Part shown: positions 17,352 through 26,009 of the stretch, piece by piece
How the letters are laid out: each line of letters begins with the position of its first letter
How positions within the stretch are numbered: position 1 is the stretch's first letter
Position numbers and translations under genes: made by a program
Assembly (NCBI RefSeq): GCF_000023785.1
Contig: NC_012982.1
Location: 248,001-312,000, forward strand
Direction: 5' to 3'
Length of the DNA stretch: 64,000 nucleotides
Source: Hirschia baltica ATCC 49814
Lineage (GTDB): Bacteria; Pseudomonadota; Alphaproteobacteria; Caulobacterales; Hyphomonadaceae
Notes under the pieces: generated by a model
The model's database searches: none
The model's input: the letters and a program-made list of their open reading frames with translations, nothing else
What the model was told of the DNA's origin: nothing

Positions 17352-17376
17352 GGTTGGTGGAAGGGAGACAAATCTC

Positions 17377-17853
17377 ATGACAGATATTTTTGAAGTACTC
17401 AAAACCGACCACGAGGTTCACAGAAAATTACTGGAGCGCTTATCTGAGACTTCAGGAAATTCTTCTGAACGTAAAAAATTATGGGAAGAATTTTATTATG
17501 ATGTCAAATCCCATGCCGCCGCCGAAGAAGAAACTTTCTACGCGAATTTAATGAAGACTGAGGATGGTCAGTCTAAGGCGCGTCATTCGGTGTCTGAGCA
17601 TAAAGAAGTAGATGATGTGCTGGATGAGTTGAATGAAATGGATATGTCTTCCAGTGGTTGGTTGAATCGATTCAATTCAATGCGCCATGATTATGAGCAT
17701 CACATTGACGAGGAAGAAGAAGATATTTTTCCTGTCGGCAAACAAGAACTATCTACGCAAACTGCGCGTGAATTGGCAGCAAAATTTAAAGAGAGAAAGT
17801 GTAAAGAACACGATCTTGTTGAACAAAAGACTGAAGAAAAGCTCGAAGAATAA
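17377..17853 (+). CDS. Hemerythrin HHE-domain protein
   Basis: The 158-residue cytoplasmic protein has the HHE four-helix pattern: TDHEVHRKLLERL, then HAAAEEETFYANL, then HSVSEHKEVDDVL and MRHDYEHHIDEEEEDIFP. These supply the His and Glu ligands of a di-iron site. The chosen ATG at 17377 has GGGAG eight to twelve bases upstream; the longer frame from 17350 begins with GTG before this site and is rejected. Bacterial HHE proteins are connected with oxygen, nitric oxide or redox stress. The EcfG-type promoter upstream fits a stress role. Confidence 0.9.
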   Translation: MTDIFEVLKTDHEVHRKLLERLSETSGNSSERKKLWEEFYYDVKSHAAAEEETFYANLMKTEDGQSKARHSVSEHKEVDDVLDELNEMDMSSSGWLNRFNSMRHDYEHHIDEEEEDIFPVGKQELSTQTARELAAKFKERKCKEHDLVEQKTEEKLEE

Positions 17854-17873
17854 TTTTGGAAATTACTCAATAA

Positions 17874-17908
17874 AAAAGGCCCACAACAAAACATGTTGCG
17901 GGCCTTTT
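17874..17908. terminator. Bidirectional terminator between the hemerythrin gene and etfA
   Basis: AAAAGGCCC(A)CAACA at 17874-17888 pairs with TGTTG(C)GGGCCTTTT at 17894-17908 around a 5-base loop. A-runs and T-runs on the two sides allow termination from both convergent genes. Confidence 0.85.
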
Positions 17909-17927
17909 GTCGTTTCTTTACAGACGT

Positions 17928-18854
17928 TTATAGAGCGTCAGTCAGTTCTGGAAGAACGTTGAATAGGTCAGCTACGAGGCCATAATCAGCGATTTGGAAG
18001 ATAGGTGCTTCCTCATCTTTGTTGATGGCGACGATGATTTTTGAGTCCTTCATACCAGCCAGGTGTTGGATGGCCCCAGAAATACCCACAGCGACATAAA
18101 GTTCAGGCGCAACCACTTTACCAGTTTGCCCCACTTGATAGTCGTTTGGTGCATAACCAGCATCCACTGCCGCACGAGACGCTCCAACAGCAGCGCCAAG
18201 TTTATCGGCCAATGGGAAGATGAATTTTTCAAAGTCTTCTTCAGATCCAAGCGCACGTCCACCAGATACAATACGTTTGGCAGATGTTAGCTCTGGGCGG
18301 TCAGATACTGACAAGTCTTCTGACACAAAGCTTGATTTGAACGGACCAGCAGCTGCTTCGATTGTTTCAACAGAAGCTGACCCTGTTTCGCCCGCAGCTT
18401 CAAAAGCAGTTGTACGAACGGTAACAACTTTCTTGGCATCAGATGATTTAACAGTTTGGATCGCGTTACCTGCATAGATTGGGCGCTCAAACGTGTCAGC
18501 ATCCACCACAGCTGTGATGTCTGAAAGCTGCATCACATCGAGTTTGGCCGCGATACGTGGAGTAACGTTTTTACCCATCGTTGTCGCGGGTGCAAACAAG
18601 GCGTCATAGTTTGCCATCATCGGTGTGATAAGAGCATCCATAGCTTCAGCAAGTTGTGTTTTGTAAGGTGCACCATCAGCGTGGAGAACTTTACGCACAC
18701 CATCGATTTTTGCAGCTGCTTCAGCAACTGCGCCAGCACCTTCACCTGCCACTAAAATATCAATATCACCAAATGTTTTGGCGGCAGTGACTGTTTTGTG
18801 TGTGGCATCGTTTAAAGAGGTGTTATTGTGGTCTGCAATGATGAGAACAGCCAT
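17928..18854 (-). CDS. etfA: Electron transfer flavoprotein alpha subunit
   Basis: This is the FAD-binding subunit of ETF, which takes electrons from acyl-CoA dehydrogenases and passes them to ETF-quinone oxidoreductase. The C-terminal FAD motif is visible as [36 protein letters not shown] (in part), [19 protein letters not shown] and [18 protein letters not shown]. The length of 308 residues is usual. The start overlaps the etfB stop by one base (TAATG). Confidence 0.96.
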   Translation of the reverse strand: MAVLIIADHNNTSLNDATHKTVTAAKTFGDIDILVAGEGAGAVAEAAAKIDGVRKVLHADGAPYKTQLAEAMDALITPMMANYDALFAPATTMGKNVTPRIAAKLDVMQLSDITAVVDADTFERPIYAGNAIQTVKSSDAKKVVTVRTTAFEAAGETGSASVETIEAAAGPFKSSFVSEDLSVSDRPELTSAKRIVSGGRALGSEEDFEKFIFPLADKLGAAVGASRAAVDAGYAPNDYQVGQTGKVVAPELYVAVGISGAIQHLAGMKDSKIIVAINKDEEAPIFQIADYGLVADLFNVLPELTDAL

Positions 18855-19600
18855 TAGATTGCTCCTGCAGCTTTAAGTTTGGATACAAGTGTTGCGACGT
18901 CTTCAACTTTTTCACCCGCTTCACGTCCAGCAGGTTCAGTTACTTTCACAACAGTCAGGCGAGGTGCGATATCAACGCCGAAAGAAGCAGCTTCTTTTGT
19001 GTCGATCGGCTTTTTCTTCGCTTTCATAATGTTTGGCAAAGACGCATAACGTGGCTCGTTCAAACGAAGATCTGTGGTGATCACAGCAGGACCATCAAGC
19101 GCGAGTGTTTGCAATCCGCCGTCAATCTCACGCGTGACATTCACTTTACCATCTTCAACAACAACTTCAGATGCAAATGTACCTTGCGGCCAGTCAAGCA
19201 AGGCTGCAAGCATTTGCCCTGTCTGGTTGTTGTCATTATCAATCGCCTGCTTACCAAGAAGCACCATGCCTGGTTGTTCTTCATCGGCGATGGCTTTAAG
19301 GATTTTGGCAACAGCCAAAGGCTCTACATCACCTTCAGCTGTGACGAGGATACCGCGATCTGCGCCCATCGCCAAAGCTGTACGCAATGTCTCTTGTGCC
19401 TGTACAACACCGATAGAAACAACGACGATTTCAGTGACAATGCCCTTTTCTTTAAGACGAACTGCTTCTTCAACAGCAATCTCACAGAATGGATTCATGG
19501 ACATTTTAACGTTCGCGAGATCTACACCTGATTGATCAGGCTTAACGCGAGGCTTAACATTGTAATCAATAACCCGCTTAACAGGTACGAGAACCTTCAT
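18854..19600 (-). CDS. etfB: Electron transfer flavoprotein beta subunit
   Basis: This is the AMP-binding partner of EtfA. Typical features are [16 protein letters not shown] at the N-terminus, [19 protein letters not shown], the GADRGILV segment and [22 protein letters not shown]. It has 248 residues. It is the first gene of etfBA, which likely serves the acyl-CoA dehydrogenase at 22655 and others. The 143-base upstream spacer should hold the promoter. Confidence 0.96.
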   Translation of the reverse strand: MKVLVPVKRVIDYNVKPRVKPDQSGVDLANVKMSMNPFCEIAVEEAVRLKEKGIVTEIVVVSIGVVQAQETLRTALAMGADRGILVTAEGDVEPLAVAKILKAIADEEQPGMVLLGKQAIDNDNNQTGQMLAALLDWPQGTFASEVVVEDGKVNVTREIDGGLQTLALDGPAVITTDLRLNEPRYASLPNIMKAKKKPIDTKEAASFGVDIAPRLTVVKVTEPAGREAGEKVEDVATLVSKLKAAGAI

Positions 19601-19743
19601 CTAGGCGTCTCCGGAAGTTTATTGGTTAGCGTGGACATGCCACATTGTTTAAAATTCAAAGTATCATCCCGATACAAAATTCGGCTACCATCCGTAAGGT
19701 TCATGCTGCAATGCGTCAAGATCACTTAAGGGCAGTTTAGAGA

Positions 19744-20334
19744 CTATCGATTTGCACCGGGAATCCATTTTACATCTTGTTTTCCGTTTCCATTTGCGTA
19801 CCGAGCTGCAACGAATAAAAAATCCGATAATCTATTTATGTAGGCAAGGGCTGGAGGGGAAACAATTTCACCTTCGGTATCATTTAACTTGGCGATGAGT
19901 GTTTCTGCACGTCGGGTAATTGTTCGTGCCATATGTAGATAGGTCGCCAAAGGCGTACCTGCAGGCAAGACAAAACTATCCAATGGCGGGATATCCGTGT
20001 TCATTCTGTCGATTTCAGCTTCCAGCCATTTTACTTGAGATTCCACTATACGCAACGGTTCCCATTCTAAAGGTTTGTCTTGTTGTGGATCAGGTTCAGG
20101 TGTTGCGAGATCTGCACCTAAATCAAACATATCATTTTGAATACGCTCAAGGGCAGTCGCTAGCTTTGAGTGCTGACCAATGTGCAATCTAGCAATACCA
20201 ATTGCACTATTGGCTTCATCCGTCGCACCATAGGCTTGCACCCTTATGTCATATTTGCGAACGCGTTGCCCTGTTGCTAAACCTGTGGTGCCGTCATCAC
20301 CGGTACGCGTATATATCTTGTTGAGTTTGACCAT
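19744..20334 (-). CDS. Cob(I)alamin adenosyltransferase, PduO type
   Basis: This enzyme transfers adenosyl from ATP to cob(I)alamin to make coenzyme B12. The ATP-binding N-terminus KIYTRTGDDGTTGLATGQRV is present, as are GATDEANSAIGIAR, FDLGADLATP and the C-terminal RRAETLI and YINRLSDFLFVAARY. The 196 residues are typical for the PduO/MMAB type. Adenosylcobalamin would be needed for mutases such as those of the ethylmalonyl-CoA pathway, whose mch gene lies at 49739. The small HIG1-like gene lies upstream on the same strand. Confidence 0.93.
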   Translation of the reverse strand: MVKLNKIYTRTGDDGTTGLATGQRVRKYDIRVQAYGATDEANSAIGIARLHIGQHSKLATALERIQNDMFDLGADLATPEPDPQQDKPLEWEPLRIVESQVKWLEAEIDRMNTDIPPLDSFVLPAGTPLATYLHMARTITRRAETLIAKLNDTEGEIVSPPALAYINRLSDFLFVAARYANGNGKQDVKWIPGANR

Positions 20335-20393
20335 ATTAAGCGCCTTTAAGTTTCAATTCCTGCTTTGAGAATGCGTATTCTCTGGACTTGGGT

Positions 20394-20597
20394 TCATCCA
20401 ATTGCACCGGAAGAAAAGCCTATCGCGATCAATATAAGAATAGCGATAAACTGAGCAAGAACGCGTAGCCGCATCAATTTATTAGAACGCGAAGGTTGTT
20501 TGTCTGATTTTGAAAATAGGTTTATTAGCCCCAAAACAAGGATAATAAACACTGCCGCCATTGCGACATAAAGCAAAATGCTGAGTGGAGTATTCAT
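20394..20597 (-). CDS. Small twin-transmembrane (HIG1-like) protein
   Basis: The 67-residue protein has two membrane helices (about residues 6-27 and 46-65) joined by a short basic loop, KSDKQPSRSNKLMRLRVLAQ. The arrangement and the RLRVLAQ segment resemble the small HIG1-like proteins that precede cobalamin adenosyltransferase genes in many alphaproteobacteria. Their function is not established; respiratory-complex association is suggested only from the eukaryotic HIG1 relatives. Confidence 0.7.
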   Translation of the reverse strand: MNTPLSILLYVAMAAVFIILVLGLINLFSKSDKQPSRSNKLMRLRVLAQFIAILILIAIGFSSGAIG

Positions 20598-20706
20598 GTG
20601 TGCCAGTCTAACTCACTTATTTCGCGCTGGCGACCCGCATTTTGAGCGTAGTAAGAATAATAAATCATATCAATATTCACACATGAAGGAAATGTACGTT
20701 TTCTTC

Positions 20707-20741
20707 CAGAGTATTTTCGCTAGTGTAGAGAAAATACTCTG
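20707..20741. repeat. 12-bp perfect inverted repeat in a divergent promoter region
   Basis: CAGAGTATTTTC (20707-20718) and GAAAATACTCTG (20730-20741) are exact reverse complements with an 11-base loop. It lies in the 279-base gap between the divergent HIG1-like and sugar-dehydrogenase genes, so a regulator site is as likely as a hairpin. I see nothing else in this gap. Confidence 0.55.
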
Positions 20742-20876
20742 ATGATGAGAATGGAGCAATCCCAATCCGGTATGGTAGAAGTGGTATGAAAAATGAATGC
20801 AGGCTTTTGTGAGCTTTGATGTCGCTTTTTTTAGACAATTTAATGTACTGAGCATTCGCCTATTTGATATTATTTA

Positions 20877-22628
20877 ATGTGTGAGGATTTGAATTTGTCC
20901 CAAAACCAACCTTTATCACGAAACAAAATTTCAAAACTGAAATGGTCGGTGATCGCTGTTATTGTCTTAGTGGGGGCTGTGTTGGTAGGTGCGCTTTTTA
21001 CTGCGGCATTTGTTCCTGTGGGTATTTCACAAAAAATTCAAAATAAAATCAGTGAAGTTCGCGCCAAGCCAGTTGTGCGCGGAAATAATGTTGTGTCTGA
21101 GTGGACGCAATTTGAAACAGCTTACCTGACCTTAGAGAAAACAGAAGTTAGCTTGGGAGAAGTTGACGGAAGCGCGACTGGTGGAGGTATAGATTATTTT
21201 GGAAATTCGCTCGTTTATGCGGCTGCAAATGGCTTGATTGGCTTTCTGGATATGGCGGAGAGCTCGATAGAATATTCAGATATTCGAGTGCCTATGGACT
21301 ATGATGAAGTGCGCCGAGACTATTTTTCAGAACAGTCTGAATTTAATCAAAATTGGTATCGTGTCGCGGATATTCTAATTGCGCCAATTCCTAACACACA
21401 GCGCGCCTATTTATATGCCTCGCATCACCGCTTTACTCCAGATGACATGAATATATGTCTCTATGTCAGTCGCATAGAAATTGAAAACACGTCGAATGGA
21501 GTCGAGTTTGTATCTGGAGAGTGGGACGAAGTTTCCAAGCTCAATGCTTGCTTGAACATGGAAGAGCGAGAGTGGAAATTTTCGGGTCATATGTCCGGCG
21601 GTCGAATGACGCTTTTGGGTGATGATCAGATGCTCGTCTCTGTTGGGACTTATGCTTTAGGTAATTTTGAAGGCGAATGGGATGCTGTTCAAGCAGATTC
21701 TGGAAATGACCTAGGGAAAATTATCAATATCAATCTCACAACGAAAGAAACAAGTATTTACGCCACTGGATTTAGAAATCCCCAAGGACTTGTCTTTGAT
21801 GCATCTGGACGTTTGTGGGAGGCTGAACATGGCGCGCAAGGCGGCGACGAAGTTAATTTAGTAACGCAAGATGCTAATTACGGTTGGCCGAATGTATCGT
21901 ACGGATTTGACTATGGCGGACCGCGCAAGCCCTTTGAACTTAATCCTGAGCAAGGACGTCATGAGGGCTATACCAAACCCGCATTTTCTTTTGTGCCTTC
22001 AGTTGCTGTTTCGAATATAATTCCAGTTGAGAATGCAAAAGGTTTTAAACTTTGGGATGGTGATATTCTAGTCCTATCTTTGAAGGAAAAGACAATTTTC
22101 CGCTTGCGACCAGATGATGGGCGTATCGTTTATGCCGAGCCTATCGCAACGGATCGACGTATGAGGGATGGCTTTATACTGGAGAATGGATGGTTAGCTT
22201 TATTGACTGGCCGAAATTCAGTGATTTTTATTCGGACTGTTAAGGGCAATGAAAACTCTACAAAAGCCCTTTCAATTTCAGGCTATGACTCAATTTTGCC
22301 CCTTGAACAAAAGGCTGCTGATTTTGAACGAGAGTTCAGTTGGGGACAAATGCTTTTCACTGGGAAATGTGCGAGTTGTCATGAAGTCGATGAATCAAGC
22401 AAAGTCGGACCAGGGTTAAAAGGTATTGTTGGCCGTAAAATTGGAGGCCAAGAAGGCTTTCCCTATACAGATGCGTTGGCAAATGCATCTGGAAAATGGA
22501 ATGCCTCCAAATTGAATGCATTCCTAGCTGATCCAAATGCTTTCGCCGAAGGTACATCCATGCCGGGAGTTGGAATGGATAAGTACGAACGCAAAGCGCT
22601 GGTCGAATATCTTGCTGAATTAGAATAA
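20877..22628 (+). CDS. Membrane-anchored sugar dehydrogenase-like (GSDH) / cytochrome c fusion
   Basis: The 583-residue protein has three parts. A membrane anchor (about residues 24-45) is followed by a beta-propeller resembling PQQ-dependent glucose/sorbosone dehydrogenases, with GFRNPQGLVFDASGRLWEAEHG, GGDEVNLV and NYGWPNVSYG (first motif in part). A C-terminal class I cytochrome c carries CASCH (about residue 500) and the Met-ligand segment GTSMPGVGM. The fusion suggests periplasmic oxidation of a sugar or aldose with electrons passed to the bound heme. The substrate is unknown. The start is uncertain: no good ribosome site precedes ATG 20877, while GAGG lies just inside the frame. Confidence 0.8.
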   Translation: MCEDLNLSQNQPLSRNKISKLKWSVIAVIVLVGAVLVGALFTAAFVPVGISQKIQNKISEVRAKPVVRGNNVVSEWTQFETAYLTLEKTEVSLGEVDGSATGGGIDYFGNSLVYAAANGLIGFLDMAESSIEYSDIRVPMDYDEVRRDYFSEQSEFNQNWYRVADILIAPIPNTQRAYLYASHHRFTPDDMNICLYVSRIEIENTSNGVEFVSGEWDEVSKLNACLNMEEREWKFSGHMSGGRMTLLGDDQMLVSVGTYALGNFEGEWDAVQADSGNDLGKIININLTTKETSIYATGFRNPQGLVFDASGRLWEAEHGAQGGDEVNLVTQDANYGWPNVSYGFDYGGPRKPFELNPEQGRHEGYTKPAFSFVPSVAVSNIIPVENAKGFKLWDGDILVLSLKEKTIFRLRPDDGRIVYAEPIATDRRMRDGFILENGWLALLTGRNSVIFIRTVKGNENSTKALSISGYDSILPLEQKAADFEREFSWGQMLFTGKCASCHEVDESSKVGPGLKGIVGRKIGGQEGFPYTDALANASGKWNASKLNAFLADPNAFAEGTSMPGVGMDKYERKALVEYLAELE

Positions 22629-22654
22629 CTAGCGATGATCTCAAAGTCAGGGCT

Positions 22655-24385
22655 TTATGTCTTGGCTTTGAGGTATTCTTCTATCGAACGTCGGGCAATC
22701 ACCATTGCTTGGACTTCGCCGGCACCTTCGAAAATGTTGAGAATACGTGCATCGCATAAGACTCGGCTAATGGCATATTCCAAGGCAAATCCGTTGCCGC
22801 CATGAATTTGAAGAGCATTGTCAGCTGCTGCCCATGCGACGCGGGCACCAATGAGTTTGGCCATGCCTGCTTCTAGGTCACAGCGCTTGCCACTGTCTTT
22901 TTGTTTCGCAGAGTAATAGGTGAGCTGGCGTACACCTACGAGTTCTGCTGCCATCATGACAAGCTTGTCTTGAACGCGAGGAAAATTAAATATTGGGCCG
23001 CCAAATTGTTGTCGATCTAGCGCGTATTGCAAGCCAAGTTCTAAAGCAGCTTGAGCAGTACCGATGGCACGAGCTGCGGTTTGAATGCGAGCACCTTCAA
23101 ACGTGGCCATCAGGTATTTAAATCCCATGCCATCGCCTGCTTCACCGCCAAGAAGGTTTTCTTTAGGGACCTCAAATCCATCAAAACCTAATTCGTATTC
23201 TTTCATCCCGCGATATCCGAGAACTTCGATTTCACCACCTGTCATACCATCTGCAGGAAAGGGGGTGTCTTCTGAGCCGCGAGGTTTTTCGGCGAGGAAC
23301 ATGGATAGACCTCTAAAGTCGGTCGTGTCTGGTTTTGTACGTGCCATGACGGTCATCAAGTCTGATCTTGAGGCGTGGGTTATCCAAGTTTTATTGCCAG
23401 TGATATTCCAATATTCACCATTAAGCGTGGCTCGAGTCCGAAGGGCACCTAAATCAGAGCCTGTATTTGGTTCTGTGAACACTGCCGTTGGCAGTATTTC
23501 ACCGGATGCTATTTTAGGCAGAAATGCTTCTTTTTGAGCTTGGGTGCCGCCATTGAGAATGAGTTCGGCTGCAATTTCGGAGCGAGTTCCAAGGGAGCCT
23601 ACGCCAATATAACCGCGTGATAATTCTTCAGACACGACACACATGGCGAGTTTGCCCATGCCAAAACCGCCAAATTCTTCAGGAATGGTTAGTCCAAAAA
23701 CACCCAATTCTGACATTTCATTGACAACACTCATGGGAATGAGTTCGTCTTTCAAATGCCATTCATGAGCATAGGGGACGACTTTTTCGTCTGCAAATTT
23801 TCGAAATTGATCACGCACCATAGACATGGTTTCATCAAGACCGGAATTTTCAACTGTAGCTTGGCCCTTAGCATTTTTAATACATTCGGCAGCGCGCAGT
23901 CTTATTGTTGGCGTGTCGCCAAGTTGTATCAATGTCTCAACTGCCGGGGTTGTCACGAAATCTGCGATAGTGTTTTGAGAAATACCCAGATCAGACGGGC
24001 GCGCCATTTCGCACTGCGTCATTGGAATACCGCTGGATAATTGTTTTAGATATTCTGAAAATAATATCTGGCTTAGCAGGGCGTCAGCCTCACCAAATTC
24101 TCCTGCTTCAGATAAGCGGTTTGCCCAATTTGATGTTTGGGTCAATGTTTCAGCATAAGCACACATCCACCCTAGGCCGTGTGTAGAGCGCTGTTCTGCA
24201 TCCATGAGTGAGCGGTTGATTTTTCCGTCAGGTGCTATCTTTGGCACAACAGAATTAAGAGCACAGGTGTAAAAAATGTTGGCAGCTTTTGCTGCGTCAG
24301 CAAACAACTTAGGAAGTTTGTCTCGGCTAAGTGCTGTTTTATCTGTATTTTCTGTGTTCTGTGAAGATGTTGTATTCGCTGTCAT
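22655..24385 (-). CDS. Acyl-CoA dehydrogenase with extended N-terminus
   Basis: This flavoenzyme of fatty acyl-CoA oxidation would use FAD and feed ETF. The C-terminal 400 residues carry the family motifs: PEEFGGFGMGKLAM, TEPNTGSDLGALRTRA, GNKTWITHASRSD, and the C-terminal IHGGNGFALEYAISRVLCDARI with the EGAGEVQ segment after it (in part). About 170 helical residues precede this core and make the protein longer (576) than ordinary enzymes of about 390. The ATG at 24385 has AGGGA upstream; GTG 24388 is the alternative. The substrate is not evident. Confidence 0.9.
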   Translation of the reverse strand: MTANTTSSQNTENTDKTALSRDKLPKLFADAAKAANIFYTCALNSVVPKIAPDGKINRSLMDAEQRSTHGLGWMCAYAETLTQTSNWANRLSEAGEFGEADALLSQILFSEYLKQLSSGIPMTQCEMARPSDLGISQNTIADFVTTPAVETLIQLGDTPTIRLRAAECIKNAKGQATVENSGLDETMSMVRDQFRKFADEKVVPYAHEWHLKDELIPMSVVNEMSELGVFGLTIPEEFGGFGMGKLAMCVVSEELSRGYIGVGSLGTRSEIAAELILNGGTQAQKEAFLPKIASGEILPTAVFTEPNTGSDLGALRTRATLNGEYWNITGNKTWITHASRSDLMTVMARTKPDTTDFRGLSMFLAEKPRGSEDTPFPADGMTGGEIEVLGYRGMKEYELGFDGFEVPKENLLGGEAGDGMGFKYLMATFEGARIQTAARAIGTAQAALELGLQYALDRQQFGGPIFNFPRVQDKLVMMAAELVGVRQLTYYSAKQKDSGKRCDLEAGMAKLIGARVAWAAADNALQIHGGNGFALEYAISRVLCDARILNIFEGAGEVQAMVIARRSIEEYLKAKT

Positions 24386-24516
24386 CACTCATTTCCCTAT
24401 TATGCTGCGGTGCAATATAGCAGAAATAAATGATTTGTCGCCCCTACCTTTAGGAGAGGAGGATTACAAAATAAGCTTAGGCGCTGTTTCGGCGAACTAA
24501 ACGCCTGCTTTTAGTG

Positions 24517-24810
24517 TTAGTAGCAGCTTGAATTTGGGCGGATCGTAAGTTCCGAAGCTGATGAGAAAAAGCATTTCTCCATCTGTTCAGGTTTGGCACC
24601 GATGTAAGTTACCTCAAATGAGCAGTAGAATTTTCCGCGTCCAAGATCTTGGCAACTCAAATCATTTATAGATTCAAGTGGTGCGCCGTCCGACCATTCA
24701 GATATAGCTGCTTTTACTTTTGAATTAGTAGGAGATTCATACCCACTATTGCATGCGCTAGTCAAAGCTGTAGCTATGCAGATAACTGCCCCCAATAGAT
24801 ATTTCTTCAC
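24517..24810 (-). CDS. Small secreted lipoprotein of unknown function
   Basis: From a GTG at 24810 the frame gives a 97-residue lipoprotein. The signal peptide VKKYLLGAVICIATALTSAC ends in a lipobox LTSAC, and GAGGGGA lies 8-14 bases before the GTG. The longer frame from 24879 would bury this signal and is rejected. The mature part has three further Cys residues (NDLSCQDLG, FYCSF, EKCFF) and a final SSCY, which may form disulfides. I do not recognise the family. Confidence 0.65.
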   Translation of the reverse strand: MKKYLLGAVICIATALTSACNSGYESPTNSKVKAAISEWSDGAPLESINDLSCQDLGRGKFYCSFEVTYIGAKPEQMEKCFFSSASELTIRPNSSCY

Positions 24811-24878
24811 GATGATTCCCCTCAAAAACGATCGGTAGTTTGCAATTACAGATTGCGCCCCTCGGTCTTGGATGTTCA

Positions 24879-24947
24879 TTTCCCAAAATTACTCAGTTAA
24901 TTCAATAACACGACTAAGTTAACTGAGCGTTTCATAATATTGGGAAA
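24879..24947. repeat. Nested 69-base imperfect palindrome
   Basis: Outer arms 24879-24891 and 24935-24947 pair over 12 of 13 positions (TTTCCCAAAATTA with TAATATTGGGAAA). Inner arms CTCAGTTAA (24892-24900) and TTAACTGAG (24919-24927) pair perfectly. It lies upstream of the lipoprotein gene and downstream of terC. No T-run is present, so it could be an operator, a structured leader or a small RNA. Confidence 0.55.
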
Positions 24948-25003
24948 GACAAAAGTAGGAAACTAAGCCTTTTTATCTTTTAAAAAGAGAGGGGAGGTGG
25001 CTT

Positions 25004-25864
25004 CTACACTTCATGATGAGGAGCATCTACAATATCAGCAGGGTTTTCACCTAACAATTCTTTTTCTCGCATTGCCCAGAGACGTTTTTGATAACTTGTT
25101 TGAATAATATCGGTGATAACAAGTACACCAATTACTAGGTAGAAAGTTGATTTTGAAAGGGCTTCAATTTCGTATCCGAAGAAAGATAAGTGTGCGAGAT
25201 GCCCCCCTTCTGACACAAGAAGTACACCTACGAGGAATAGGATGAACAGACCTAACACCTCATACATTCTATTTTTCTTCAAGAAATCGGCTACATAATC
25301 AGCCATGACTATCATCAAAATACCAGAAGCGATAATCGCGATCGCCATGATGACAACTTGGTATTCTGTTGTTCCATCGGCTGTCTTTGTATTGGCGATT
25401 GCCATAGCGGAAAGAATAGAATCAAAAGAAAAAACAAGATTCATGGCAACGATCATTGAGATCGCCTGAGTGACTGATTTTTTCTTTTCGCCTTCGGAAC
25501 TCTCAATATGATCAACGACCATAAGGTGAGAAATTTCTTTGATGGCTGTGTAGATGATGAAGCCGCCCCCTGCGAGTGTGACGAGTGCTTGTAGGTTGAA
25601 ATGGCCTTCTATGATGCCTTCAAAGGGAATGTGAAACAAAGGTGCTTCAAGAGCACTAAATAGTGAAACGATCACAATAAGAAGAACAATACGAAACAGC
25701 ATTGCCAAACCTATTCCCCATTTTCGAACCATCGAGGCTTTTTCTTCGCCCACACGTTTGGATTCAATGGAGATGTATAACAAGTTATCAAACCCGAGTA
25801 CGACTTGTAAGGCCAATAGCATTAATAGGGTGAAAAAGCCTGAGACTGATAATAATTCGGCCAT
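25004..25864 (-). CDS. TerC family integral membrane protein
   Basis: The 286-residue protein has about seven membrane helices. TerC family motifs are the first-helix LGFDNLLYISI and the later FSFDSILSAMAIAN, both with acidic residues in the membrane that are thought to handle metal ions. Related proteins export Mn2+ or confer tellurite resistance. No ter operon partners lie nearby, so a manganese-export type role is the more likely inference. Confidence 0.88.
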   Translation of the reverse strand: MAELLSVSGFFTLLMLLALQVVLGFDNLLYISIESKRVGEEKASMVRKWGIGLAMLFRIVLLIVIVSLFSALEAPLFHIPFEGIIEGHFNLQALVTLAGGGFIIYTAIKEISHLMVVDHIESSEGEKKKSVTQAISMIVAMNLVFSFDSILSAMAIANTKTADGTTEYQVVIMAIAIIASGILMIVMADYVADFLKKNRMYEVLGLFILFLVGVLLVSEGGHLAHLSFFGYEIEALSKSTFYLVIGVLVITDIIQTSYQKRLWAMREKELLGENPADIVDAPHHEV

Positions 25865-26009
25865 TCTGGTGTCATCTCCGCAGGAGTATTTAGTTAATGT
25901 CGCATAAATCGATGTTATCGGAGCTTAAACGCACCAATACTGATTTGTGAAGGTGATCAGCGTGTTCGCTGAATTTTATGGGTGATGATTTAAGGCTGGA
26001 AACCATAGT

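Larger units (their letters stand above)
16996..17376. other. 381-base spacer with two hairpins, a stress promoter and a possible minus-strand unit
   Basis: The spacer holds a 12-bp perfect inverted repeat (17067-17102), a minus-strand terminator-like hairpin (17146-17164) and the sigma-EcfG-type promoter of the hemerythrin gene (17326-17351). On the minus strand a 16-codon frame, MKYVIADLVHSLQRAS, runs from ATG 17251 to TGA 17201 and ends 37 bases before the hairpin. It could be a small protein or small RNA locus, but the ribosome-binding site is weak and the frame may be chance. Confidence 0.5.
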
